This document shows positions 1 through 11,300 of a stretch of 64,000 nucleotides of DNA, one piece after another. Within the stretch, counting starts at the first letter, position 1. Each line of letters begins with the position of its first letter. The translations under genes and the position numbers were made by a program. The DNA is from a bacterium (GTDB lineage: Bacteria; Cyanobacteriota; Vampirovibrionia; Obscuribacterales; Obscuribacteraceae), in the NCBI GenBank assembly GCA_018062085.1, contig JAGOSY010000020.1:1-64000 (forward strand), read 5' to 3'. Under the pieces are notes generated by a model. That model was not told the DNA's origin and did no database searches. It was given only the letters and a program-made list of their open reading frames with translations.

Positions 1-1
1 G

Positions 2-34
2 GGGAAAGGCTCAACGATATTGTTGGGTCTTTCC
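2..34 (+). terminator. Hairpin at left edge, possible terminator of an upstream gene
   Basis: GGAAAG/CTTTCC outer arms and CTCAAC/GTTGGG inner arms fold into an imperfect hairpin followed by TTATT. It could end a gene lying outside the window. The U-tract is weak, so this is tentative. Confidence 0.35.
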
Positions 35-206
35 TTATTCTAGTGCTAACTCTTAGTGACAGCCATTTGTTTTGAAGGCTCCGCTGAATGGGTTCTAGTT
101 TGAACTCATTCAGGAGAGTCTTTGACCTCTGCCACTACAGTGAAGGTCGTGGGTTAACTGGCTGAAGGTAGCATGGATAGTGACTGAAGGCTAATTCAAT
201 CAACAT
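35..206. other. Intergenic stretch before the first gene
   Basis: No open reading frame or convincing promoter was seen. It probably holds the promoter and leader of the small membrane protein that starts at 222. Confidence 0.4.
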
Positions 207-221
207 TTGTTGGAGAAAACG

Positions 222-566
222 ATGAATAAGAAGAAAGCAGGAGTTCTAATCACGCTAGGGCTCTTATTATGGGCAGGCAGTACTGTGGCGGGAGCTTTCG
301 CTGGGACAGTTGCCGCGCCTTTGTTGACTGGGCTAGTGGCAGTAGCTTGGGTTGTTGGCCTATTTGGAGCGGTGTTCTTGTATAGGGCAGTAACTTGGCA
401 GGTAGCAGTGGACGGGTTTGAGGCCGGTTCAATTGGCGTGTCCTGGCTGATTGCAGCAGGTGGAGCTGTGCTTGTTGCTAGAACACCAGCTGAAGCGGTG
501 GTGTTGGCTTGTGCGGCTGCCGTTGGTGGCCTGTTCGTTGGGTTGGGTCTAATTGACCAATCTTAG
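222..566 (+). CDS. Small integral membrane protein, unknown function
   Basis: 114 residues. I start it at ATG 222 because GGAG lies 7 bases upstream; an in-frame TTG at 207 has no ribosome binding site. After a short basic N-terminus (MNKKK) there are about four hydrophobic segments rich in Gly, Ala and Val: residues ~6-30, 35-52, 68-85 and 90-110. There is no cleavable signal peptide or catalytic motif. Size and topology resemble small holin-like or scaffold membrane proteins, and it precedes a tail-spike/RHS locus, but nothing shows a lytic role. Function unknown. Confidence 0.6.
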   Translation: MNKKKAGVLITLGLLLWAGSTVAGAFAGTVAAPLLTGLVAVAWVVGLFGAVFLYRAVTWQVAVDGFEAGSIGVSWLIAAGGAVLVARTPAEAVVLACAAAVGGLFVGLGLIDQS

Positions 567-1012
567 TATTGAAGATGAGTCAGTGGTTGGAAGCTCAGTA
601 GAAAGCTGGCTTTTCTGCATTGGTTGCATCCCCTAGTTAAGACTAGACAGATGCATTTGTTGTGAACAGGGAAGTTCATTACCAAATATACTGACTAGAT
701 TCGAATGGTTGTAGCGCTGACAAAAGACATCTTTGAAATCTGTGGAGATGTTTTTCGCCAGTGCTAGCAGGGCTGATGTGTAGCCAATTTGTAGTTAGAG
801 TTGTCTGCACTTCAGAGCCTGTTTAGGCTGGAAATTTCAATTGCGTTGAATGAGTGCTGCATGAACTATATGTGGTGCTTTGTTCTACTGAAAATCTATA
901 TAGCGGGAGCCAGTCACTGACTCAGTACTGACTGGTTTCTGCTGTTCCTTAAGCCGACCTTTGCTTGCAATTAGTTGCGAGTAAAGGTCTCAAACCTAGA
1001 AAGGAGGGACAA
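567..1012. other. Long intergenic region with a hairpin near its end
   Basis: 446 bases without a credible gene. The only clear structure is an inverted repeat, CCAGTCA (910-916) with TGACTGG (929-935), followed by TTTCTG. It could be a weak terminator or part of the leader of the next gene. A TTCGAAT string near 700 was checked as a possible T-arm but has no tRNA around it. Confidence 0.45.
910..935 (+). repeat. 7-bp inverted repeat upstream of the 1013 gene
   Basis: CCAGTCA and TGACTGG are separated by 12 bases and followed by TTTCTG. This is a possible weak terminator or regulatory hairpin. Confidence 0.3.
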
Positions 1013-1531
1013 GTGCCCAATCTTTTTAAAAGGCTATTCGCTGCACAGGAGCCGCCTCCTAACAGCAAAGTCACTGATTCCTATGCAGAAAAGTTAGTGA
1101 AATATATTCCCGCTGACATTTTGGCTGCATATATTGCTATCTCTGGTATCACCGAGAGCAACAACCCGCCCTTGTGGCTCAGTTGGGGTGTTTTCGGTGC
1201 CTTGCTTGCACTGACTCCGCTCTACGTCTGCTACGTCAAAACCCAGCCTGCTGGTTTCGTTGCAAGTAAAATGTTCCACTGGCTCACTGCCTGCCTGGCT
1301 TTCACGGCCTTCGTGTTCGCGGTCGGTGGCCCATTTGCCACGTTTGAATGGTACCAACCGTATCTAGGCTCGGTGGTATTGATTCTAACGACACTGATCA
1401 TCCCTGTGTTGGAAGGGCAATTCTACCCTGGTAATCTCCCGACAGAACCGCCTGTTGTGCCCCCGGCTGTACCTCCTGTGATACCTCCGCCTGCTGATCC
1501 TGCGACTCCAGCGGAGCCGCCCACTTCTTAA
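1013..1531 (+). CDS. Membrane protein with proline-rich C-terminal tail
   Basis: 172 residues. GTG 1013 is preferred over the earlier TTG at 965 because a near-perfect AAGGAGGG ribosome binding site ends 4 bases before it. The N-terminus is cytoplasmic (about 40 residues), followed by three or four transmembrane segments between residues ~40 and 145 that begin with the motif KYIPADILAAY. The last ~28 residues are a Pro/Val/Ala-rich tail (repeats of PPVVPP type), probably extended and exposed. It lies ahead of a lipoprotein and a tail-spike/RHS operon in the same direction, so a role in envelope passage of those products is conceivable. Function not recognised. Confidence 0.7.
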   Translation: MPNLFKRLFAAQEPPPNSKVTDSYAEKLVKYIPADILAAYIAISGITESNNPPLWLSWGVFGALLALTPLYVCYVKTQPAGFVASKMFHWLTACLAFTAFVFAVGGPFATFEWYQPYLGSVVLILTTLIIPVLEGQFYPGNLPTEPPVVPPAVPPVIPPPADPATPAEPPTS

Positions 1532-1557
1532 CTCTGATTGAAGAAAGAGACCTAAAT

Positions 1558-1797
1558 ATGGATCAGCCTGATTTTGCCCCTCTGCATGAGGCGGCATATC
1601 AAGAGATTCTTTTGGAGCAGCAGGTCAATCTTCTTGACCCTTGCTCCACCAAATCTAATTGTGCTGGTTGCGACTTTTCGAAAATGGAGCAACCAGATTT
1701 CTCGCCTTTGTTTGTCCCCGCTTCCAGTGCTCTGGAGCCTCCGGCAAGTAAGGCCCCATTTGCCAGCCTTGTGGAGCGCGCCAAATTCATTTGGTAG
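1558..1797 (+). CDS. Small protein with an internal duplication, unknown
   Basis: 79 residues, starting 27 bases after the previous stop behind a weak GAAAGAGA site. It contains two versions of the same nine-residue motif, MDQPDFAPL at residue 1 and MEQPDFSPL at residue 43. Between them lies a Cys-containing patch (DPCSTKSNCAGC). No membrane segment or signal peptide. The second motif begins with an in-frame ATG, so a shorter product from 1684 is possible. Its position between two envelope genes suggests co-expression. Function unknown; the call as a real gene rests on spacing and the internal repeat. Confidence 0.5.
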   Translation: MDQPDFAPLHEAAYQEILLEQQVNLLDPCSTKSNCAGCDFSKMEQPDFSPLFVPASSALEPPASKAPFASLVERAKFIW

Positions 1798-1832
1798 TGC
1801 TTCCTTTGGTAAGGCAAAAGAAAGGAAAACGT

Positions 1833-2420
1833 ATGAGAGTAACCTCTCTAATTCTCGCGGCTTTTGTCGCGCTAACTCTTGGCGGCTGCGCTGTGACACC
1901 GTCGGTGCGAGTACATCCCCTCACAGTAGGTCAGCCCACTGTCGTTGACCTGGACGCCTCGGCTAGGGCCATCATCATGGTTCCAAAGCCAGATCAAAAA
2001 GGTATGGCTGTTTGTTCTGAGCCGTCGCCTGACGTTGCGATGTCGGCTGTGGCGAGCATGCTGGCCCAGGTCAAACTCGACAACCCCAATGTTGATGTAA
2101 AAACGCAGCTGGATTTCCAGACTGCGGTGATCGACTTGGCTCGGAGGTCGCAGTTCATCAGCTTCCAACGCGAGGCATTGTTTCGACTTTGTGAACAGGG
2201 CATGAATCAGAACTTGAGTTCTGAGCAAATTTTTGTGCTGTATCAGCAGGTGATGCAAACTTCGCTTAAATTGGCGGAAGCTGAGCTGGCGAAGAACAAG
2301 GCAGATCTGGCCAAAGCCCTGAAAGATCCGGCAGTTCGGAAGCTCTGGAATCAGCTTGTGGACGAGCCGGTTTCACTGACACCTCTGGTGGTGCCTAAAG
2401 TAGCGCCGCAGAAGAAGTGA
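1833..2420 (+). CDS. Exported lipoprotein of an uncharacterised family
   Basis: 195 residues from ATG 1833, preceded by AAAGGAAAA. The N-terminus is a classical lipoprotein signal (MRVTSL then a hydrophobic run, lipobox LGGC), so the mature protein should start at Cys19 and be lipid-anchored. The body contains CSEPSPDVAMSAVAS (residues ~65-80) and a helical segment FQREALFRLCEQGMNQ (~120-135). I know this pattern from a widespread unnamed family of exported proteins (CAEPSPD then RDxLYRxCEA), recalled rather than searched. The C-terminal third is predicted helical and charged. Likely part of the same locus as the tail-spike and RHS genes. Confidence 0.75.
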   Translation: MRVTSLILAAFVALTLGGCAVTPSVRVHPLTVGQPTVVDLDASARAIIMVPKPDQKGMAVCSEPSPDVAMSAVASMLAQVKLDNPNVDVKTQLDFQTAVIDLARRSQFISFQREALFRLCEQGMNQNLSSEQIFVLYQQVMQTSLKLAEAELAKNKADLAKALKDPAVRKLWNQLVDEPVSLTPLVVPKVAPQKK

Positions 2421-2861
2421 TTTCTTCAAGATTTCCACAAGGCAAGAGCAGATAAAGAGGCAAGAGTTAGTAGTGAGTGTCTGATAGAGCGCGGAAATCA
2501 AGCTCAGATAAGCAAAGAATGAGGCTGATAAGGCTCGGAAATCAAGGTCTGAGAACGATGGATTATGTCTTCCTGACTTCACGGCTAAGACTGAAAACCT
2601 AAGCCAGCCAAGCACCCCGCTTTTCCTCGCTACCATTTTTTCTAATTGCTTGCATCTTCTTTTAAGTGCTCAGTTAGATTGACCCCAGTTAACAGAGTGC
2701 GCATTCCTATCGGATGCCGCACATCTTGTTGCAAATGAACAAAGCAATCATCTGTAGGTAGCTACAGATTCGAGATTCGCGCTCTGCCCGGCTTCGCCTT
2801 GCAAGCGCTCAAAGCGGAAAAATCATTTCGATTTCTCCGAACCAATTTAAAGGAAAAACAA
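2421..2861. other. Intergenic region ahead of the tail-spike/RHS operon
   Basis: 441 bases with no credible gene. It carries an imperfect 44-bp tandem duplication (2481-2560) and ends in the translation leader of the 2862 gene. It presumably holds the promoter of the three-gene operon, but no near-consensus -35/-10 pair stood out. Confidence 0.5.
2481..2560. repeat. Imperfect 44-bp tandem duplication
   Basis: CTGATA followed by CGGAAATCAAG appears at 2481-2502 and again at 2525-2546, the same distance apart internally, with several substitutions between copies. Non-coding; role unknown. Confidence 0.55.
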
Positions 2862-5018
2862 ATGTCTAACAAATTCGTAGACCTCGTAGGCGGCTCTGAC
2901 GCCAACAACGGCAGTACTTTCGCGCTGCGGAAGAAGACCCTTTCATCGGCTGCCGCAGTTGCAGTAGCTGGCGATGTCATCCGCGTCATGGGCCGACCCA
3001 GCACCAGCAGTAGTACCGCGACGTGGACCAAGGGCTCGCCCCTGGTCACGCTCGCCGCAGCTATGAACCAGCTGGTATATGGCGACGGCGCATGGACTCC
3101 ATCTGCCAACGTCACGGCCACAGCCAACACCACGGCCCCGACTCCCAAGCAAGGCGCCAACAGCTCCAAGCTGGTTTGTGCCGCTGGCTTCTCCACCGGC
3201 CTGGTCGCCTACTGGCCCACCGGTGCCCTCAACTTGAGCGCCTACCAGCAGCTCACCTTCTTTGTGCAGTCGAGCGTCGCTCTGGCCTCTGGTGCGCTCA
3301 GTCTCAACCTCTGCAGCGACGCGGCTGGCGCAGTTGTAGTCAACACGCTGACGCTGAACAAGGCCCTGAACGCCGGTCAGTGGACGGCAGTGACAATCGA
3401 CAATGGTGCGGCTCTTGGCGCCTCCATCAATAGCGTGAGCCTCACGGCCAACTCCACGCTGGCCTCCAAGACTATTTCGCTGGACAACATTTCGGCAGCC
3501 AAAGCTCCGTCGGCTGCCGATTGCCTGACGCTGAACACGCTGATTTCGCCGGACAACGCAGTTTTCTATTCAGTGCAAAGTATCAATGGCACGACCGTCT
3601 ATGTCGATGCTCAGGCAACGACTGCTGCCACTCTAGCCAAGGGCTATCGCGGCGCCACTGGCTCGACCACCTTCTACATGCTGCAGCCGACGGTTGTCTC
3701 AATTGGCACCGGCAACACCGTCTACGACCAAGTCTTCTCTGGCAACGGCTCGGCTGGCAACCCGATCACCATTTCTGGTGGCTGGAACACCACTGACATG
3801 AGCACCCAGGACGGTCTGACTTTGATCGACCGCAGTGACTGGGCGGCTTCTGGTGTCAACCTTTCTGGCACCACCGGCTACATCACTGTCGACAAGTTGA
3901 TGTTCGGCCATGCGGCTTTCCCGCTTGGTCTGGTGTCTACGGCGCGTGGCTACAACGTCAACAACAGCGGCTTTGCTGGCACTGGCTCGTTCTCGACCAT
4001 GCCTACGCGGGCAGTAAATGTGGCTGGCTCGAACTTCATCAACTGCACGGGCACGACGGCTATCCTGAACATCCCAGTGACCGGCAACTACAAGACGGAT
4101 AACCTGAACTGGAGCATCACCAATACGAAGGTCTGGGGTGCTGCAGTTGCTGGTATCAAGGTGCCACTGTTCGTTGCTGCCGCTCCGGCAACCGTCACTG
4201 GCTGTGATTGCTCCGGCAACACCGGCCTCGGCTTTGACATTCAGTCAATTTGCAACTTCCGCTCCAACACGGCTGAAGGCAACACGCTGGGCGGGATCAA
4301 CTTCCAGGCCATTCAGGGCCAGGTCTCCTACGGCCTCACAGCTCGCGGCAACACTGTCGGCGAGGTTCTGCTGAACAACGCCGATGTCGAAATCTACGGC
4401 CTCGACACGAACACTGTGGGCGGCTCTGCTGTGCCACAGATCATGGTTCCGAGCAACGTCAGCGGTCGTGCTGTCGTTTATGACTGGACACAATACACCG
4501 GTGGCGCTCCTGCAGCCGTTCTCACTTCGCTGGGCAGCCCTGGTACTGGTCGCACCTCTGGCAACACGGTCAGCTCTCAGAAAGAGGGCGGCGTTGCCGG
4601 TAATAACACCACGTACACCGACTACGGCACAGTCACGACGACTGGTGTGGTTGGTCAGCCTGGTTCCGGCATTGCCTTCAAGCTCACTCCCGATACTGAC
4701 GCCCTGTCTGGTGCTCCTCTGAGTATCAATGTCGGCAAGATTGCTTGCCCGGCGAACGTGCCGACGACGGTCAAGTACTGGGCCAAGTTGAGCGCGGCTG
4801 GTCCGACTGCTCGTCTGCGAGTGCAAGGCGGTCGCTATGCCGGTGTCGGTTCTGCTGGCACTGACGTTGTCTCTGCTGCCATCACCGGCACCACCTACGC
4901 TCAGGTCTCCGTGACCTTTACTCCGACTGAATATGCGGTAGTGGACATTTTCGCCGACGTTTGGGGCAGCACCACCCAGAACCTCGTGGTTAGCGGCCCT
5001 GTGGTCGTTAGCCAATAA
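2862..5018 (+). CDS. Large beta-rich, tail-spike-like protein
   Basis: 718 residues from ATG 2862, behind an AAAGGAAA site in a leader shared with the next two genes. There is no signal peptide or membrane segment. The sequence opens with FVDLVGGSDANNG, typical of parallel beta-helix and phage tail-spike proteins. It continues as a Gly/Ser/Thr/Asn-rich, almost Lys-free chain, which fits a long beta-structure. The region ~330-560 looks like an irregular beta-helix; the last ~130 residues resemble a carbohydrate-binding-like beta-sandwich. Lack of a signal peptide with such a composition suggests a structural or adhesive part of a particle or non-Sec exported complex. Codon use is strongly C-ending, suggesting high expression. 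Exact function unknown. Confidence 0.7.
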   Translation: MSNKFVDLVGGSDANNGSTFALRKKTLSSAAAVAVAGDVIRVMGRPSTSSSTATWTKGSPLVTLAAAMNQLVYGDGAWTPSANVTATANTTAPTPKQGANSSKLVCAAGFSTGLVAYWPTGALNLSAYQQLTFFVQSSVALASGALSLNLCSDAAGAVVVNTLTLNKALNAGQWTAVTIDNGAALGASINSVSLTANSTLASKTISLDNISAAKAPSAADCLTLNTLISPDNAVFYSVQSINGTTVYVDAQATTAATLAKGYRGATGSTTFYMLQPTVVSIGTGNTVYDQVFSGNGSAGNPITISGGWNTTDMSTQDGLTLIDRSDWAASGVNLSGTTGYITVDKLMFGHAAFPLGLVSTARGYNVNNSGFAGTGSFSTMPTRAVNVAGSNFINCTGTTAILNIPVTGNYKTDNLNWSITNTKVWGAAVAGIKVPLFVAAAPATVTGCDCSGNTGLGFDIQSICNFRSNTAEGNTLGGINFQAIQGQVSYGLTARGNTVGEVLLNNADVEIYGLDTNTVGGSAVPQIMVPSNVSGRAVVYDWTQYTGGAPAAVLTSLGSPGTGRTSGNTVSSQKEGGVAGNNTTYTDYGTVTTTGVVGQPGSGIAFKLTPDTDALSGAPLSINVGKIACPANVPTTVKYWAKLSAAGPTARLRVQGGRYAGVGSAGTDVVSAAITGTTYAQVSVTFTPTEYAVVDIFADVWGSTTQNLVVSGPVVVSQ

Positions 5019-5034
5019 CAAAAGGAACAAACAA

Positions 5035-5289
5035 ATGACTACAAAAAGTTTTGACCTTGGTAGCTTCGCCTACCAGGGCGCCCCTTTCATTTGGGGATCA
5101 CTCGCTGATGTAAGCGGAATGACCGGCTTGGGAGGCGGCGAGCCTTTCATGGTTGTGCAGGACATGCCTGGTGTTGCCTACGTCACCGACACGCGTGGCA
5201 GGCTCACCAATGCCAATCTGACCAATGGTCAGGGATTTGCTTACAACCTCGACGACGGCGGCAATCGGACCTCGGTGGTCTCTTCGTGA
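5035..5289 (+). CDS. Small protein between tail-spike-like and RHS genes
   Basis: 84 residues, 16 bases after the tail-spike-like gene and behind an AAAGGAA site. Gly-rich and beta-prone, no signal peptide, no membrane segment, no cysteine. Its Gly/Asn-rich style resembles the preceding protein. Conserved spacing and the common leader argue it is made with both neighbours, perhaps as an adaptor or capping subunit; that is inference. No family recognised. Confidence 0.65.
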   Translation: MTTKSFDLGSFAYQGAPFIWGSLADVSGMTGLGGGEPFMVVQDMPGVAYVTDTRGRLTNANLTNGQGFAYNLDDGGNRTSVVSS

Positions 5290-5344
5290 TCGCCGGAAGT
5301 TCAATTCAACCTAACAATCAACGAACAATTTAAAGGAAACACAA

Positions 5345-8300
5345 ATGAGTAATCACTCAAATGACAAACATGACACGGCTTCGAAAGAAGACTGTGGCTG
5401 CGGTTGTGGCGGATGCGCTGATAGCAACAACGGCAAAGACGAATCTGGCAAACCTGTTGTAAAACTCGTCAAAGAATTCACGCCAGAAACAAATGCCGTT
5501 CTGATTGCAGCTGCGGCGGCTGCAAGTGCGCCCGATGGTTTCGACGGCACCATTGATACTGGTGAGAGCGATGTTCTTGCTCCTACCCGCCCTGTGCCTC
5601 CGACAGAAGCGAAGCCCGGCAGGTGGGTTCCTCTGCCACAGCAGCCTAGTGTTGATGTCGATACCGCTCGCCGTGACATTGAAAGTCGGAAACAGCCGAC
5701 CAACATCTACAAGCCTGGTGCTGCCAATCCGGCTCCTGCTCATGCACTTCCTGGCGTCAAGTCTCTGGCCACTGGTTTTGCTGGAAACACTGTTGCTGGG
5801 CCAGCATCTATTGTTGAGCTTTCGCGGGCGCTGAAGTCGAACGTTGACCTGATCTATGAATGGGTCTTCAACAACGTTGAGAGCCTTTCGAGCTACGGAA
5901 TTCAGAAAGGTGGACTGGGAGCCATTATTGATGGTCTTGGAAACAGCTTTGACCAGGCGGATTTGATGATCCAGCTTCTGCGTCAGGCCGGCTACACGGC
6001 GAACTATCAATTTGGCACCTTGCGCATGACCGGTGCACAGGCTGGCGCTTGGCTGGGAACTGACACTGCCAACGTCTATGCTGCTAACAACCTGCTTGCT
6101 AATAGCGGTGTGCCGACCTCGGTCGTTAACATCTCTGGAGTCGACGGTGTTGAGTTCAGCCACTGCTGGGTGCTCTGCAACATCGGCGGCACGAACTATG
6201 TTTTTGACCCGGTACAGAAGACCTACACGACTAAGTCTGCAATTAACCTGGCGACGGCCATGGGGTACAATGCCTCGACTTTCTTGACCAACGCCAAGAG
6301 CGGCGCCACTGTCACTGCCGACTATGTGCAGAACATGAACCGTGCCAACATTCGCGCTGACTTGGACACCATGACCGACAACCTGGTCAACTGGATCAAG
6401 ACCAACGATCATGCTGCAGGCATGGATGACATTCTGGGCGGCCGCAACATCGTTCAGTACGACGCTGCTACTCCGCTGCGCCAGACGGCTCACCCGTACC
6501 TCAAGTCTGGTTCTTCGGTGACAACGTGGACAAGCGTGCCTCAGGCCTACAAGGCCACGATGCACACGGTGTACGACACCATCGACATTACGTTCAATAC
6601 TGAAGACCTGGCAGGCAAGCGCCTGACTCTGACTTTCAACGGCAGCCTTGAAGGCGAGCTGCGTTTGGACGGCACGCTGATTGGCACCAGTACGGCTCAA
6701 GGTGTTGGCACCTGGAACTCAGTGCTGTTCGACATTGTTCACCCATATGCAGTCACCTGGGCAGATCAGTATGTTTGGCAGCAGGTCTGGGCTGACAAGC
6801 CGTATTTGCTCTGTAACTCTTGGGGTAACTTGTCTTCAAGTTCCACTGGCATTCATGGAGTGAAGTTGGGAGAGCTGACTGCTGCGTTTGCCTCTCCTAC
6901 GAGCGAGCCAGTAGTTGGCGAGACCATGGCTCAGATGTGGAAGACCATGGATACCATGGTCTCTCGCATGGCCGACATAACTAACCGCATGAGCAACTGC
7001 ACCAGTGTCATGCACCACTCGTGTGGCTTGATCGGGTGGTTTGATACCACCTTCACCGATATCGGGGCAGTGATGTGGGGTACTTCGGCTCTCGACAACA
7101 ACTACAACCAGCAGCAGGCGAATGACACTGCTCTAGCAATGCACGGCGTTGCCCTGGAAGCGCAGATTATGCGTGAATTCCAGACATCGCTTGGCGTGAG
7201 CACCACCCCGATTATCGACATTGCCAACTCGGCTGGTCAGAAAATCTACGACGCCAAGACTGCAAACTGGCTTGGCACGGTTGAACCAGCGCTGGTTAAC
7301 TATTCGGCTGGTGACAAGAGCAACATTGAAAACTGGTACATCAACAACGGCGATCGTGTTGGCTTGCCAGAGAATGGCTCGATTTCACTGAACAGTTGGA
7401 CTGGCCTTGCTTACTATGTCATCCCGACATGGGGCACCTTCGGCATCATTGGCGGTGGCTTGAAAGGTGGTTCGGCGTCTTGGAGTAATCTGAAGACTGA
7501 AATAGCCCCAGCTGTGCTGTATCAGAACTATGACAAGACCTACAATGGCAACATCACACCAGTTTGTAGCCCTCCGCCCGCTTACAATCCTTCCGGCAGC
7601 TCGCAGTATGCTCCAGCACTATGCAAAGGGGATTATAGTTCTCCCGCGGGTCAGTTAATTCTGCCTATTGGCGATCTGCCTGGAGCCAGGTCCGGAAAAG
7701 GTGGCGGAGGCAGTGTGGTGCCCGGAACCGTCACTTCATCTGAGCCTATTGATTTGCTCAGTGGTGCGTATCTGCTTGATGCGACCGATATTTCAGTGGG
7801 AAGCGCTGGTTTCCCATATGGTCTCTCGTTCGCTCGCACGTACTCCTCTGCTCAAAAGAATCAGTTTGGTCCCCTGGGCCGGGGCTGGAGACACAATTAT
7901 CAGATCACTGCGGGGCGTGATACCATTGGCCTTGCTGGTATGGGAAATCAGACCACCATCGGGGCGGCTGCAACGATTGTAGAAGCCTTCGTTTCTTATG
8001 ACCTCCAGACCGACCTGACCAAGCCGTTCGACAAGTACATCACCAATGCACTGACGAATCAGTGGTTTGTGGATAACCTGTCTGACAACGTGGTTACTAT
8101 TAATAGTGGCTTCTCTAGCCAGTTGTTCGTCAAGCTCCCTGATGGCACCTACGCCAATCCGGCTCTTGATGCTGGCACTGTCACTTTGGCCGCTGGCTTA
8201 TATACCTACACTTCGCTGACTGGCTCTCAGTTGAACTTCAACTCAAATGGCCACATTGCCACCATGGTTGAGCCAGCCGGCGTGACCGTGACCTTTGGGT

Positions 8301-11300
8301 ATGACTCGGGAGCAAAGTTGATCTCCGTGACAAATGGGCTGGGGCGAACCCTCACCATTAATTACGGCACTGATAACATGATTTCAACCGTCACTGATGG
8401 CACCGGTCGTAGTGTCGTCTACACCGTTGATACCAACGGAGACTTGACCACGGTCACAGACCCCAACACTAAGGACTGGACCTACGAATACGACATTCCG
8501 GGCCGGATGATCAAACTGTTCAAGCCTGCCAACCCAACAGTTGCGATTGTCACCAACACCTACGATACTTTGGGCCGTGTCAAGGAGCAGGCTGACTATC
8601 AGTCGAATGTCTGGCAATATTTCTTTGCTGGTTCACGTACTGAGGAGGTCAATCCGAACGCCAAGAGCGGCATTCTCTATATCAACAGCTTGGGTAAGGT
8701 CGCTAAGGCGATTAGCCTTGTCGGCAAGATTTCGACATCAGTGTTTGATGGTCGCGGTCGAACTGTCAAGAGCACTGCTCCGGAAGGAAACTCTGTCGAA
8801 TTTGTCTATGATTCGAAAAACCGCGTTACGCAGACCACGGCAAAGGCGAAACCTGCTTCTGGACTTGCCGATATCGTGACTTCTGCGACTTATGACGCAA
8901 CGTGGAACAAGGTGAAGACGACCACCGATAACATGGGGCGAGTGACGACCATGAACTATGATGTGGCGAACGGCAATCTACTGAGTGTTGTTTCTCCGTC
9001 TGTTACTGGCCTTGGTTCATCCACTGTCACCATGACTTACAATGCGCGAGGTCAGGTGCTGACAGTCACCGGCCCAGATGGAATTGTCACGAAGAACACC
9101 TTCGATGCAGCAACTGAGAAACTGTTGTCGTCAGTGGGAGACTTCGGTGTTGGCCGCTTGAACCTAACAGCCAATTTTGGCCACGACTCAGTCGGCAATG
9201 TAACCAGTGTTCAGGACCCACGAGGGTTCACGTCGACTTCTATCTTTGATGTTTTGCGGAGGGTAACGCAGGCGACCACGACTGCGCCATTCAGCTTTGT
9301 CACGAAATTTACTTTCGACGACAACGGCAACACCACAAAAGTTGAGCGCCAGACAAACGACCCCACTGACCCCTGGCAGACTTCACAGGCAAGTTACACT
9401 GCTGACAACAAAGTTTTGACAACCACCAGCCCTCAGGGTAGTGTGACGTCAATTGCTTACGATAATCTCCAACGCCGCTGGAAAGTAACTGATGCGCTTG
9501 GTCGTGTTGTTACTAACAACTTTGATGATGCCAACCGCGTTGTTTCAGTGCTTGATCCTTCTAGTATCACAGCCGTGACATACACCTACACGAATAACGG
9601 CAAGGTTGCGACAATTAAGGATGCTCGCAACTTCGTTACAACTTGCACATTTGATGGCCACGACCGACCGCTTCGCACAACCTACCAGGATGCCACGTAT
9701 GAAGAAATAAGTAGCTACGATGGCAATAGTAATCCGTTGACTTTGCGCACCCGTTCTGGTGCCACTATCACTCTGACCTATGATGAGTTGAATCGAGTCA
9801 AGACAAAAGCGCCTATTGGTCAGCCAACTGTAACAACTGGTTATGACATTGCTGGCCGCATAACGACAGTAAGCACTCCGGTTGTGGCAGGTGACCCAAG
9901 TTCTGGAACGTTCACAAACTTCTATGATACCGCAGGTAGAGGCTTTAGAGAGCAATACCCAGATGGCAATTCGGTTGTGCACGTGCTTGATGCAAATAGC
10001 AACATCACAAGAACAACTTATCCTGACGGCTACTTTGTCGACCGAGTCTATGACGAGCTGAATAGGATGACCGACATCAAGTTGAATGGCGCTGGCTCTA
10101 GTGCTGTTCAATTTCAGTATGATGCTTTGTCGCGTAGAACAAAGCTCGTTTACGAGAATGGATGCACGACAAACTATACCTTCGAGGTAGACAATGACCT
10201 TAGCAGCGTGCTGCAAAACTTTGTTGGCTCAAATGTACAGTTCAACTATTCGTTCGATAGTGCCAATCAGATGGTAATGCACAGAATAAGTGACCCAGCG
10301 AACTTCCGCTGGACTCCGCCTGCTCCTGCCACCACTACTTATGGCACTGCCAACAACATCAACCAGTATCCGACAGTTGGAGGTACTGGATACACCTACA
10401 GCACTAACGGCTGTTTGACTAACGACGGCACTTTAAAGTACGAGTTCAACACCGAAAGGCTGATGACTCGCGTTCGCAATGCCGCTACCGACGCCATTAT
10501 TGCTGACTATCTCTATGACCCAGCGTTAAGACAAAGGCAGAAGAATGTGGGAGGTGTTACAACCAATTACTACTACTCTGGCTTCCAGCGTCTTGCTGAA
10601 TACGATGGCTCGGCTGGTACGCCTGGTATCTTGCTGAATCGCTATGTCTATGGCACTGGTATGGACGAAGTACTAATTCAAATCACTGCTGGTGGTACTA
10701 AAACATACTACCATCAGAACCATCAAGGCTCAGTTGTCGCGACAACAAACTCTTCTGGTGCAGTGCTGAATCGCTATACCTACGGACCCTTTGGCGAATC
10801 TGTGGCATTGATTGGAACAACTCACGGGTACACCGGTCAACGCTATGACCCAGAAACAGAACTCTACTACTACAAGATGCGGCAATATTCCAGCAAATTA
10901 GGCCGGTTCTTACAGCCAGACCCGATTGGTATGGCTGGTGGGATGAACCTTTATGCTTACGTCGGGAATAGTCCGCTTGGCGCAGTAGACCCATACGGGC
11001 TAAAACAATTGACCATTTCACTTGGTTACTCAGTAGACTACGCGTTAGGGCTCAATAAGAGACACGCTTCTTTGCTAGTCTACAGCGGTTCTGGTCTAGA
11101 TTTTGGCTTGAGCGTATATGTGGGCGGTCATGGGACTCCGAAGGCCACAACTGAGAATGCGTTGGCGATAATTGGGACAATTGCTACTGGTTTAACTCCT
11201 TTGGTTGGTGTTTCTAACGTCTATTCTAACGTTAGTAGTGCCGGGGTCACCATGGAGGCTTACAACCATTACAAGCAGGAAACAGCCGGTGGGCAATTGA

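Noticed and set aside
680..720. TTCGAAT string resembling a tRNA T-loop
   Set aside because: No acceptor, D or anticodon stems can be formed around it.
4245..6700. Minus-strand frames of 261 and 447 codons under the tail-spike-like and RHS genes
   Set aside because: Same cause: antisense frames of C-rich coding sequence, with no protein-like motifs.
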